Assembly: GCA_944321345.1 (NCBI GenBank)
Contig: CALUKY010000014.1
Span: forward strand, 1-64,000
DNA: 64,000 nucleotides
From: an uncultured Paraprevotella sp.
Lineage (GTDB): Bacteria; Bacteroidota; Bacteroidia; Bacteroidales; Bacteroidaceae
Direction of reading: 5' to 3'
Below the pieces are notes generated by a model. The model did not search any database and was not told the DNA's origin. It saw only the letters and a program-made list of their open reading frames with translations. Positions 34,707-42,845 of the stretch are shown one piece after another; the first letter of the stretch is position 1, and the number at the start of each line of letters is the position of its first letter. The position numbers and the translations under genes were made by a program.

Positions 34707-35462
34707 ATGAAGAGTTATATGAAAAAACTGCTTTTTATAATGATCTGTCTGTTTGCTTTTGTCTCTGTATCTGCACAGACAAAGGCCGAAGCTGACAGTG
34801 CCTATGCGCAGGAACATTATGATCAGGCAATCACTCTTTACAATAAATTGCTTGAGTCTGGAGTTTCCGCTTCAGTGTATTACAATTTGGGAAATGCCTA
34901 TTACCGTTCCGGAGATATGGCTCATGCCATTTTGTCTTATGAACGGGCGTATCTGATGGAGCCTGGTGATAAGGATATTCGTTTTAATTTACAGTTGGCA
35001 CGCACTAAAACGATAGATAAGATAACTCCTGAAAGTGAAATGTTTTTTGTGACCTGGTTTCGTCAGTTGGTAGACTTGCGTAGTGCGGATCAGTGGGGTA
35101 GAGCTGTTATTGTTTGTTTTGCCTTGTTCGTTGTTTCTGTATTACTCTATTTCTTTTTGGAGCGTTTGCTGTGGCGTAAAATTGGATTTGGCGTAGCAGT
35201 ATGTTCGCTGGTATTGGCTGTATTCTTCCATATTTTTGCCTATCAGCAACAGCAGAAACTGCTTCAACGCACACATGCTATTGTCATGGCTTCATCACTG
35301 ACCGTAAAGAGTACTCCCAGTGCTTCGGGAACAGACTTGTTCGTACTCCATGAAGGAACCAAAGTACAGATTACAGACGATACGATGAAGGACTGGAAGG
35401 AAATCAGACTGGCTGACGGAAAGGTTGGTTGGGTGCCCGTAAAAACAATTGAACGGATTTAA
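34707..35462 (+). CDS. batE: BatE, TPR and SH3-like membrane protein
   Basis: 251 residues: signal peptide (cut near SVSAQ), two TPR motifs (HYDQAITLYNKLLES, VYYNLGNAYYRSGD), two membrane helices (about 130-180), and a C-terminal bacterial SH3 domain (VKSTPSASGTDLFVLHEG ... GKVGWVPVKTIERI). Start is two bases after batD; alternative ATG 34719. Confidence 0.92.
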   Translation: MKSYMKKLLFIMICLFAFVSVSAQTKAEADSAYAQEHYDQAITLYNKLLESGVSASVYYNLGNAYYRSGDMAHAILSYERAYLMEPGDKDIRFNLQLARTKTIDKITPESEMFFVTWFRQLVDLRSADQWGRAVIVCFALFVVSVLLYFFLERLLWRKIGFGVAVCSLVLAVFFHIFAYQQQQKLLQRTHAIVMASSLTVKSTPSASGTDLFVLHEGTKVQITDDTMKDWKEIRLADGKVGWVPVKTIERI

Positions 35463-35464
35463 CT

Positions 35465-36160
35465 ATGGATTTACAACAACTCATACAATATGACCAGGAG
35501 CTGCTATTGAAACTCAATGGCAGCGATTCCTTGTTTTGGGATGGTTTTATGATGACAGTAACCAGAACCGGTACTTGGATTCCATTGGCCCTTGTGTTGT
35601 TTTATGTGCTGATCAAGAACAATAACATGCGCAATGTTCTTTTCATTGTGCTGATGATTGCTTTGTCCATTGTTCTGGCAGACCAGTTTGCATCGACTTT
35701 CTGCAAGCCATATTTCAAGCGTTTCCGACCGACACACGATCCGATACTGATGTATCAGGTTGATGTTGTGAATAATTATCGGGGAGGATTGTATGGGTTC
35801 ATTTCCAGTCATGCAGCCAATACCTTTTCCGTATTTGTTTACGTGGCTTTACTGATCCGTAATCGGGCTTTAACGGTCACTCTGTTTCTGTGGGCTATTC
35901 TTTGCTCTTATTCCCGCATTTATCTGGGAGTGCATTATCCGGGAGATATTTTGGCTGGAGCTTTATCCGGCAGTGCGATAGGAGCCTTGTTGTGGTATTG
36001 CACCCAATTGTTTCAACGGAAAAACGGAGATGTCCGTTCGTATATATCTTCGCAGTACACTTCAACCGGTTACTTGCAGAGTGATGTTCATTTACTTTTG
36101 ATTGTGTTTTATCTTACGCTCTGCTATGCCACTATTCAGGGAGCAGTTATGTTTTCTTGA
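35465..36160 (+). CDS. PAP2-family membrane phosphatase
   Basis: 231-residue inner-membrane phosphatase. Catalytic motifs: KPYFKRFRP (KX6RP), GFISSHAANT (variant of PSGH), and SRIYLGVHYPGD (SRX5HX3D), spaced among about six helices. Members dephosphorylate undecaprenyl-PP, lipid A or phosphatidylglycerol-P; which applies here is not visible. It starts two bases after batE and ends at the shared terminator, so it is the last gene of the Bat operon. Confidence 0.88.
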   Translation: MDLQQLIQYDQELLLKLNGSDSLFWDGFMMTVTRTGTWIPLALVLFYVLIKNNNMRNVLFIVLMIALSIVLADQFASTFCKPYFKRFRPTHDPILMYQVDVVNNYRGGLYGFISSHAANTFSVFVYVALLIRNRALTVTLFLWAILCSYSRIYLGVHYPGDILAGALSGSAIGALLWYCTQLFQRKNGDVRSYISSQYTSTGYLQSDVHLLLIVFYLTLCYATIQGAVMFS

Positions 36161-36194
36161 TTTCAGATGAGATTTTTCTTCTTTCAGAAATAGA

Positions 36195-36222
36195 AAAAAG
36201 CCAGCCTCAAGGCTGGCTTTTT
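36195..36222. terminator. Bidirectional terminator, Bat operon / GH25
   Basis: AAAAAGCCAGCC (36195-36206), TCAA loop, GGCTGGCTTTTT (36211-36222). Confidence 0.9.
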
Positions 36223-36244
36223 CGGTTTTATATCATATTTTTTG

Positions 36245-37054
36245 CTATCGTATTAAAATATCGGTCATGGAATATCCGTCCATAAACTTACTTCTGTCTA
36301 CTGGTCCTTTGATGCCCGAAATGCGTCCTTCGGAAGTAAACTGCCACATGACGAATTGAATGTTATCGGCCAGAACTGGTTCTTCATCATGATAGCGGGC
36401 TATCATATATTTGTATTCTGTGAATTTACCTCTCAGATGCTTGTTGTAAAAATGGCTTGAGGTATAGATAATCGGTTTTACTTTATAATGATTTTCCACA
36501 TCTATCAGGAATTTTCTGAGTCTGTTGCAGAATTCATCCAAAGAGCCACGTCCTCTGTTTTCCACATCAATAATCGGGATAAGATCCTGTGTTGACAAAT
36601 CAACGGTTGAAATCAGATTCTTGAACTGGTCCTCAATGGGTGCAGTAGGACTGAAAAAATGATAACATCCAACCTTGATGCCCACTCTTCGTGCTTCGCT
36701 CAGATTGTAGGCATAGGTCTTATCAACCAAGCCGGCACCTTCTGTTGCTTTCAGATAAGCATATTTTGCATTCGGATCCTTGGCAACAGCATCCCAGTCT
36801 ATCTGGTTCTGATAGCGTGATACATCTATTCCATATTTGTGATTTCCCCATTTCAAGTCGTGCCTTCTGACTTCTTCAATGGGCGCAACCAAATCTTCCC
36901 CTTTTGTTTTAGGGGCCAATAGATCAGGTTCCGGAAGGCGTGTCATATAGGTTTCCTCGTGTCTTTTGTCCTTGTCTTTTTTATGGTAGCCATATGCTGA
37001 TTGTATTGGGAGCAGCATTGAAGCGCATAGAAGGCAAAAGAAATATTTTTTCAT
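36245..37054 (-). CDS. Exported glycoside hydrolase family 25 lysozyme
   Basis: 269-residue N,O-diacetylmuramidase-type hydrolase with a signal peptide (MKKYFFCLLCASMLLPIQSA). The catalytic domain starts at YGIDVSRYQNQIDWD (D77); the active-site pair is in IPIIDVENRG (D163, E165), with CYHFF and IARYHDEEPV on neighbouring strands. It ends at ~265 with no binding module. Probably remodels or digests peptidoglycan. Monocistronic. Confidence 0.93.
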   Translation of the reverse strand: MKKYFFCLLCASMLLPIQSAYGYHKKDKDKRHEETYMTRLPEPDLLAPKTKGEDLVAPIEEVRRHDLKWGNHKYGIDVSRYQNQIDWDAVAKDPNAKYAYLKATEGAGLVDKTYAYNLSEARRVGIKVGCYHFFSPTAPIEDQFKNLISTVDLSTQDLIPIIDVENRGRGSLDEFCNRLRKFLIDVENHYKVKPIIYTSSHFYNKHLRGKFTEYKYMIARYHDEEPVLADNIQFVMWQFTSEGRISGIKGPVDRSKFMDGYSMTDILIR

Positions 37055-37091
37055 AAACGGGTTTTTATTTTGTTGTCGAAATAGGAATACA

Positions 37092-37122
37092 CAAAAATAA
37101 GGAATAAACTTTTTCTATCAAA
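37092..37122 (-). promoter_or_regulatory. Predicted promoter of the GH25 gene
   Basis: Minus-strand TTTG (37122-37119), 19-base spacer, TATTTTTG (37099-37092), a full consensus, 38 bases before ATG 37054. Confidence 0.75.
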
Positions 37123-37319
37123 ATCCACAGCGTTACTTCTTTAAATGCAGATTTATTTCTTAACTATCTTTCGCAAAGTATGTTTCCTGTTTTGTCGTGT
37201 CATGCTCTTTAAATCATTTCTTTTCAGGTATCTGATAAAAAACTGTTTGACTACTGTTGGTTTTATTGGAATATGTTTTTAATGCCAGTTTGTTTTCCAT
37301 AGTTCGAAAAGTGTAAAAC

Positions 37320-37350
37320 TTGTGTATTTCCGTTTTTTTTCTTATCTTGC
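37320..37350 (+). promoter_or_regulatory. Predicted promoter of the antiporter gene
   Basis: TTGT (37320-37323), 19-base spacer, TATCTTGC (37343-37350), two mismatches to the -7 consensus, 28 bases before ATG 37379. Confidence 0.5.
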
Positions 37351-37378
37351 ATAGAATATTAACTTTAACTGAAAAAAT

Positions 37379-38848
37379 ATGACTTTTACATCAGAAAACA
37401 TTCTTTTGATTGGCTCGGTGCTGGTTTTTGTCAGCATATTATTTACTCGAAGCAGTTTCCGTTTCGGCATTCCCGTATTGCTGTTGTTTTTAGGAGTAGG
37501 TATGCTTTTTGGCAGCGACGGGTTAGGAGTTCAGTTTAATAGCGCGTCTGATGCCCAGTTTATCGGTATGATAGCGCTTTGTCTGATTCTTTTTTCGGGA
37601 GGAATGGGAACCCGTTTTCAGGAAATAAAGCCGGTTTTGTTCTCCGGCATCTCGCTTTCTACCGTAGGCGTATTGCTGACGACCTTGTTTACGGGGCTGT
37701 TTATTTATTATATTTCCGGATATACCCGAGCTGATATTCATTTGTCTCTTTGGGTTTCCTTCCTTTTGGCGGCTACCATGTCGTCTACAGACTCCGCCTC
37801 GGTATTTAACCTATTGCGCTCCAAGAATATGAATCTTAAGGAGAACCTCCGGCCGCTGTTGGAGCTGGAGAGTGGAAGCAATGATCCGATGGCCTATATG
37901 CTTACGATTGTGCTCATTCAGGTTATTACCCTGTCCGGAGCCTCGGCCATGGATATACTGAAAGATTTCTTTTTGCAGTTCTTCTTAGGAGCTTTGGCCG
38001 GATATTCCATAGGTCGTTTCGGTGTGTGGTTGCTTAATAAGATCAGTCTGGTTAATTCGGCGTTATATTCCATTCTGATCTTGAGTATGATTTTCTTTCT
38101 GTTCACCGTTACTGATCTGATTCACGGAAATGCTTATCTGGCTGTATATGTTGCCGGAATCGTGCTAGGAAATGCCAAGATACCTTACCGAAAGGAAGTC
38201 AGCAATTTTCTGGATGGGCTTACCTGGTTCGGTCAGATTGTGTTGTTCCTCACTTTAGGATTGTTGGTTAATCCTCATGAATTATGGCAGGTGGCCGATG
38301 TGGCTTTGCTCATCGCCTTGTTTATGATGCTGTTAGGCCGTCCGCTCAGTGTGTTTATCAGTCTGTTGCCGTTCCGGAACTTCTCGTTCAAGTCGCGACT
38401 GTTCATTTCGTGGGTAGGTTTGCGTGGAGCTGTACCGATTATTTTTGCTACGTATCCGGTTATAGCCGAGGTGGAAGGTGCCGGACAGATTTTCAATATT
38501 GTGTTTTTCATCACGCTGCTTTCGCTGTTGTTACAGGGCACTACACTTTCTCCTTTGGCCGACCGTCTGGGCTTGTCGGAACCTATGGAGCAGCTGCATG
38601 ATTATTATGGAATCGAGATACCCGAGGAAACCAGAACTTATCTCACTGATGTGCAGCTGACAGCCGAGATGATAGCTCGAGGAAACCGTCTGGCCGATTT
38701 GAATCTGCCTAAAGGGCATTTAGTGATGCTGGTCAAGCGAAACGAAGAATATATTGTACCAAACGGTCATATGCAGTTGCACGAGAATGACCATCTGCTG
38801 GTTATTTCCGAACGAAAAGAGTCGGAAGAACGGAATGTACAAGAATAG
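37379..38848 (+). CDS. K+/H+ (or Na+/H+) antiporter, CPA1 family with C-terminal TrkA-C domain
   Basis: 489-residue cation antiporter of the NhaP2/CvrA type: about 13 membrane helices (to residue ~400), the conserved SSTDSASVFNLLRS and ESGSNDPMAYML transport motifs, and a cytosolic RCK-C domain at the end (about 415-485: LPKGHLVMLVKRNEEYIVPN ... DHLLVISERKE). Probably handles cytoplasmic K+ and pH; the ion is inferred from the family. Single-gene unit. Confidence 0.9.
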   Translation: MTFTSENILLIGSVLVFVSILFTRSSFRFGIPVLLLFLGVGMLFGSDGLGVQFNSASDAQFIGMIALCLILFSGGMGTRFQEIKPVLFSGISLSTVGVLLTTLFTGLFIYYISGYTRADIHLSLWVSFLLAATMSSTDSASVFNLLRSKNMNLKENLRPLLELESGSNDPMAYMLTIVLIQVITLSGASAMDILKDFFLQFFLGALAGYSIGRFGVWLLNKISLVNSALYSILILSMIFFLFTVTDLIHGNAYLAVYVAGIVLGNAKIPYRKEVSNFLDGLTWFGQIVLFLTLGLLVNPHELWQVADVALLIALFMMLLGRPLSVFISLLPFRNFSFKSRLFISWVGLRGAVPIIFATYPVIAEVEGAGQIFNIVFFITLLSLLLQGTTLSPLADRLGLSEPMEQLHDYYGIEIPEETRTYLTDVQLTAEMIARGNRLADLNLPKGHLVMLVKRNEEYIVPNGHMQLHENDHLLVISERKESEERNVQE

Positions 38849-38875
38849 AAAAAGGGGCTCTGAAAGCCCCTTTTT
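38849..38875. terminator. Bidirectional terminator, antiporter / rng
   Basis: AAAAAGGGGCT (38849-38859), 5-base loop, AGCCCCTTTTT (38865-38875), next to both stop codons. Confidence 0.9.
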
Positions 38876-40450
38876 CTATTTGCTGTCTACTTCTTCTTTC
38901 ATATCGATTTCCTGTCCGTTTCCGTCATAGAATTCATATTGCAGGAAAGCAAGTTTCTGACTCGGGATGATTTTTACTCCGAATCCGTATTTCATCTGCC
39001 ATTTCCGCTTCAGCGACAGAAAACCTTGGTTAATGTAGGCTGCTACGTAAGGATGTACGTGCAGTGCGAACTGCTTCATTCCGATTTTGTTTACCAGTGT
39101 GTTGATTTTTCCTTCAAGAATGTCGGTAAACAAATAGCTGGATTTAATGGTTCCCTTTCCAAAACATGTAGGGCAGGTTTCCTCTACGTTTACGTCCATT
39201 ACCGGGCGTACACGCTGACGGGTGATCTGCATCAGGCCGAATTTACTCAATGGAAGAATATTGTGGCGCGCACGGTCTTTTTTCATGTTCTCGCACATGC
39301 GTTCATAAAGTTTTTGCCGGTCTTCCGCCAGATTCATGTCAATGAAGTCCACCACGATAATTCCTCCCATATCTCTTAATCTCAGTTGGCGTGCCAATTC
39401 ATCTGCTGCACCCAGATTCACGTCCAGAGCGTTTGCTTCCTGTCCGTCCTTTGATTTGGCACGGTTTCCGCTGTTTACATCAACTACATGGAGCGCTTCT
39501 GTATGTTCAATGATCAAATAAGCTCCATGTTTGTAGGAAACGGTTTTTCCAAATGAGGATTTAATTTGTTTGGTGATGTCGAAGTTGTCAAAGATCGGTA
39601 ACTTTCCGGTATATTTCTTTACGATTTTCGCACTTTCCGGTGCGATGAGGGTTACGTAATCCTTTACTTCGTTGAATACACTTTCGTCATTGATGTAGAT
39701 ATTTTCGTAAGATGGGTTGAACAGGTCGCGCAACATGGCTACGGTGCGGCTGGTTTCTTCGTAAACCAGTTCCGGCAGTTTGGTTGCCTTTTGCACTTTG
39801 GTCATAGTGTCTTCCCATCGTTTCAGTAATATCTTTAATTCGGTGTCGAGTTCAGCCACTCTTTTTCCTTCGGCCACTGTTCTTACAATTACTCCGAAAT
39901 TTTTAGGCTTGATACTCTGCAGTAATTGCTTGAGTCGTGCTCTTTCCTCGGAAGACTTGATTTTTGAGGAAACGGAAACTTTATCGCTAAAAGGAATAAG
40001 AACCAGATATCTTCCTGGGAAAGACAACTCGCAGGTGAGTCGGGGACCTTTCGTGGAGATCGGTTCTTTAACGACCTGTACCAATACTTCCTGTCCCGGC
40101 TGAAGGATATTCTGCACACTTCCTTCCTTGTCCAGTTCCGGCTGCATGGTTGCTTTGGCCATGGGATAAAGCTTTTTGCGGTCGCTGACTACTTGTTTCA
40201 GATATTTTTGGTAGGAATTAAATTGAGGCCCTAAATCCAGATAGTGAAGAAAAGCGTCGCGTTCGTAGCCCACATTGACAAAACATGCATTGAGTCCCGG
40301 CATCATCTTCTTGACTTTTGCCAAATAGACATTGCCAACGGCGAATGACACGGACAAGCCTTCTTTTTGAAACTCCACAAGTCTTTTGTCCTCAAGAAGA
40401 GCAATGGAGATTTCTTTGGGTTGGACGTCTACTACTACTTCGCTGGTCAT
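38876..40450 (-). CDS. rng: Ribonuclease G/E family protein
   Basis: 524-residue endoribonuclease involved in rRNA maturation and mRNA decay. An N-terminal S1-like part (VGNVYLAKVKKMMPGLNACFVNVG), catalytic Asp residues in HVVDVNSGN and IIVVDFIDMN, and the zinc-link CPTCFGKG are all present. Length fits RNase G without the scaffold tail of RNase E. Its leader carries a large hairpin 42 bases before the ATG. Probably co-transcribed with the small basic gene and HU upstream. Confidence 0.95.
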   Translation of the reverse strand: MTSEVVVDVQPKEISIALLEDKRLVEFQKEGLSVSFAVGNVYLAKVKKMMPGLNACFVNVGYERDAFLHYLDLGPQFNSYQKYLKQVVSDRKKLYPMAKATMQPELDKEGSVQNILQPGQEVLVQVVKEPISTKGPRLTCELSFPGRYLVLIPFSDKVSVSSKIKSSEERARLKQLLQSIKPKNFGVIVRTVAEGKRVAELDTELKILLKRWEDTMTKVQKATKLPELVYEETSRTVAMLRDLFNPSYENIYINDESVFNEVKDYVTLIAPESAKIVKKYTGKLPIFDNFDITKQIKSSFGKTVSYKHGAYLIIEHTEALHVVDVNSGNRAKSKDGQEANALDVNLGAADELARQLRLRDMGGIIVVDFIDMNLAEDRQKLYERMCENMKKDRARHNILPLSKFGLMQITRQRVRPVMDVNVEETCPTCFGKGTIKSSYLFTDILEGKINTLVNKIGMKQFALHVHPYVAAYINQGFLSLKRKWQMKYGFGVKIIPSQKLAFLQYEFYDGNGQEIDMKEEVDSK

Positions 40451-40491
40451 TTCTTTTTCTATTCGTATTGGTTTATGATCTCATATATTAT

Positions 40492-40546
40492 ACAAAGAAC
40501 AAACTTGCCCGGCTTTTTGAAAAAGCGCAGCAAGTTTGTTCTTTGT
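40492..40546 (-). other. Long stem-loop in the rng leader
   Basis: 17-bp perfect arms ACAAAGAACAAACTTGC (40492-40508) and GCAAGTTTGTTCTTTGT (40530-40546), with a nested GCTTT/AAAGC hairpin in the loop. No T run follows on the minus strand, so it is not a standard terminator. It sits between the 29-codon gene and rng. Confidence 0.75.
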
Positions 40547-40573
40547 GTTTGTCTACTGACAAGCTACAACAGA

Positions 40574-40663
40574 CTATTTGCTCTTATGTCTGTTCTTTCT
40601 CAGTCTTTTTTTACGCTTGTGAGTAGCCATTTTGTGTCTTTTTTTCTTTTTTCCGCTTGGCAT
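40574..40663 (-). CDS. 29-residue basic protein, AURKAIP1/COX24 (mS38-like) family
   Basis: Very basic 29-residue protein: MPSGKKKKRHKMATHKRKKR then LRKNRHKSK. This matches the small Bacteroidetes proteins with the AURKAIP1/COX24 domain, related to mitochondrial ribosomal mS38, so a ribosome-associated role is likely. ATG at 40663; stop TAG at 40576-40574. It lies 49 bases after the HU gene, same strand. Confidence 0.8.
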   Translation of the reverse strand: MPSGKKKKRHKMATHKRKKRLRKNRHKSK

Positions 40664-40712
40664 AGCTTTTAATTTTTATAAGTTAATACTATATGTTAAT
40701 ATTTCTCGGATT

Positions 40713-40991
40713 TTATTTCTTTACAGCATCCACGAAAACCTTTGCAGGCTTGAAAGCCGGGATGTTGTGCTCCTCAATAATGATTGTGGTGTTTTTGGAG
40801 ATGTTTCTTGCAGTTTTCTGCGCACGTTTCTTCAGAATAAAACTTCCGAATCCGCGGAGATATACATTCTCCTCATTAGTTGTCAAAGATTCCTTTACGG
40901 TGTCCATAAATGCTTCTACCGTGGTTAAAACCGTCGATTTGTCAATTCCGGTTTTTCTCGAAATCTCATTTACTATATCTGCTTTTGTCAT
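40713..40991 (-). CDS. HU/IHF family DNA-binding protein
   Basis: 92-residue nucleoid protein: MTKADIVNEISRKTGIDK helices, VYLRGFGSFILKKRAQKTAR strand and arm, and IPAFKPAKVFVDAVKK end. A TATATTTG -7 box (minus strand 41052-41045) lies 53 bases upstream. Likely first gene of a unit with the mS38-like gene and rng. Confidence 0.95.
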   Translation of the reverse strand: MTKADIVNEISRKTGIDKSTVLTTVEAFMDTVKESLTTNEENVYLRGFGSFILKKRAQKTARNISKNTTIIIEEHNIPAFKPAKVFVDAVKK

Positions 40992-41127
40992 TTTGTGTAA
41001 AAAATTATTATTTGTAATTCTCTAATTCCTAATTTTTTGGAGTGCAAATATATAGCTTTTTGGCGAGGAAATGAAATATATTCAAGGATTTTTCTTTAAA
41101 AAAGCTGATTATTACTGATTTGGATTG

Positions 41128-41135
41128 TATTTTTG
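41128..41135 (+). promoter_or_regulatory. -7 box of mutY
   Basis: TATTTTTG, 24 bases before ATG 41160; the -33 element is poor. It excludes an upstream TTG start at 41133 that falls inside it. Confidence 0.5.
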
Positions 41136-41159
41136 TACTCTCAAAATGAAAAAGATTAC

Positions 41160-42206
41160 ATGAAGTCGATTGATTTTTCAAAAACATTGCTTGCCTGGTA
41201 TCAGAAAAACGGTAGGATTTTGCCATGGCGTGAGGATTCCGATCCCTATAAGATCTGGATCTCGGAAATTATCCTGCAGCAAACCCGCGTGGCTCAGGGC
41301 TTGTCGTACTATTTGCGCTTTATGGAACGCTTTCCGGATGTGTGGATACTGGCCGCTGCCGAAGAGGCCGAAGTGATGAAGTTTTGGGAAGGGTTGGGGT
41401 ATTACTCCCGAGCACGGAATCTGCATCAGGCGGCGCGTCAGATTGCGGCACGCGGTGCTTTTCCGGATTCGTATGAGGAAATCCGCGAACTGAAGGGGAT
41501 AGGCGACTATACGGCGGCCGCCATCGCTTCGTTTGCTTTCGGACTGCCTCATGCCGTGGTCGACGGTAATGTATATCGGGTGCTGTCCCGTTATCTGGGA
41601 CTGGATGAACCGATTGACACAACGGCCGGAAAGAAACTGTTTGCGCAGAAAGCCCGGGAACTTTTTGATGCCACCCATGCTGCCGACTATAACCAAGCCA
41701 TTATGGATTTCGGGGCTTTGCAATGTGTACCCAAGAGCCCGGATTGCAGAGTTTGTCCGTTTTCATGCGCCTGTGTGGCTCATCAGGAAGGTCGGGTAGA
41801 GGAACTGCCGGTCAAACAGGGAAAGCAGACAGTTCGCTCGCGTTACTTTACCTTTATTTATATAGAAGCCGACGGCCGGACAGCCTTTTGGCGGCGTTCT
41901 CCCGGCGACATTTGGGCCGGGCTTTGCCAGCCGCTGTTGTTGGAATGGGATAGGGAGTTACCCGACGAAGAAGTCTTGCGCACCCGTCTGTCCGCTCAGT
42001 TGGGCTGTTCTGTGGCGACGCTGAGATTGCTGGAAGGTCCTGTCCGTCAGCGCCTCAGCCATCAGTTGCTTCATGCGTCGTTCTATGTATTGTCTTTGCC
42101 GGAAAGTCCTGCTCCGGAGTGTTTGCCTGACGGAGTTTTCTGGGTAGACCGTGAACAGACAGGGGAGTTGGCCTTTCCGAAAATGCTGGCAAACAGATAC
42201 CTTTAG
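41160..42206 (+). CDS. mutY: A/G-specific adenine glycosylase MutY
   Basis: Removes adenine mispaired with 8-oxoguanine. 348 residues: catalytic Glu in WISEIILQQTRV, helix-hairpin-helix ELKGIGDYTAAAIASFAFG, catalytic Asp in VVDGNVYRVLSRY, 4Fe-4S motif C-X6-C-X2-C-X5-C (CVPKSPDCRVCPFSCAC), and a C-terminal NUDIX-like 8-oxoG domain. First gene of the mutY-ssb-gldE group typical of Bacteroidetes. Confidence 0.95.
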   Translation: MKSIDFSKTLLAWYQKNGRILPWREDSDPYKIWISEIILQQTRVAQGLSYYLRFMERFPDVWILAAAEEAEVMKFWEGLGYYSRARNLHQAARQIAARGAFPDSYEEIRELKGIGDYTAAAIASFAFGLPHAVVDGNVYRVLSRYLGLDEPIDTTAGKKLFAQKARELFDATHAADYNQAIMDFGALQCVPKSPDCRVCPFSCACVAHQEGRVEELPVKQGKQTVRSRYFTFIYIEADGRTAFWRRSPGDIWAGLCQPLLLEWDRELPDEEVLRTRLSAQLGCSVATLRLLEGPVRQRLSHQLLHASFYVLSLPESPAPECLPDGVFWVDREQTGELAFPKMLANRYL

Positions 42207-42315
42207 CCTTGTATTCTGAATGTAATATCACAATCTGTACGGACGGAAAATTCATTTGCGGTATGCGTCTGTATTCATGCCTTGGAAGGTGGTTTCAAAA
42301 AAAACTTTATCAATT

Positions 42316-42348
42316 TTTGGGTGGTGTCGTGAAATGGTGTTATCTTTG
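42316..42348 (+). promoter_or_regulatory. Predicted promoter of ssb-gldE
   Basis: TTTG (42316-42319), 21-base spacer, TATCTTTG (42341-42348), 33 bases before ATG 42382. Confidence 0.7.
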
Positions 42349-42381
42349 AAGCGGATTATACGATATTAAAGGAGATTTTCT

Positions 42382-42822
42382 ATGTCATTGAATAAGGTTA
42401 TGTTGATCGGGAATGTTGGAAAAGACCCCGATGTGCGTTATTTGGACAATGGAGTTGCTGTGGCCTCTTTTCCATTGGCTACAACCGAGCGCGGATACCG
42501 TCTGCAGAACGGAACCGAAGTGCCCGACCGTACGGAATGGCATAACATTGTGCTGTGGCGCGGACTGGCTGAGGTTGCGGAAAAGTATGTCCACAAAGGA
42601 GATAAACTTTATATTGAAGGAAAGATCAAAAGCCGTTCGTATGATGACCAGAACGGTGTGAAACGCTATATTACGGAAATCTTTGCAGACAACATGGAGA
42701 TGCTTACTCCCCGTGCTGCCTCTGCTCCGTCACAGCCGGCCGCTCCTGCCGCTTCTGAGGCTGCACGCAATTTGTCGCCCGTGGCCGGGGCAGATGCTGT
42801 GAACGATGATTTGCCGTTTTGA
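42382..42822 (+). CDS. ssb: Single-stranded DNA-binding protein
   Basis: 146 residues: an OB fold (NKVMLIGNVGKDPDVRYLDN, EWHNIVLWRGLAEVAEKYV, GKIKSRSYDDQNGVKRYI), an Ala/Pro-rich linker (about 110-135), and the acidic C-terminal tip DDLPF that binds replication and repair partners. gldE starts 23 bases after it. Confidence 0.96.
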   Translation: MSLNKVMLIGNVGKDPDVRYLDNGVAVASFPLATTERGYRLQNGTEVPDRTEWHNIVLWRGLAEVAEKYVHKGDKLYIEGKIKSRSYDDQNGVKRYITEIFADNMEMLTPRAASAPSQPAAPAASEAARNLSPVAGADAVNDDLPF

Positions 42823-42845
42823 TTGTATAACTAAATTTTTTTATT

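Larger units (their letters stand above)
37055..37378. other. 324-bp divergent intergenic region
   Basis: Holds the GH25 promoter (37092-37122) and the antiporter promoter (37320-37350). AT-rich between; I see no gene, hairpin or repeat of note. Confidence 0.7.
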
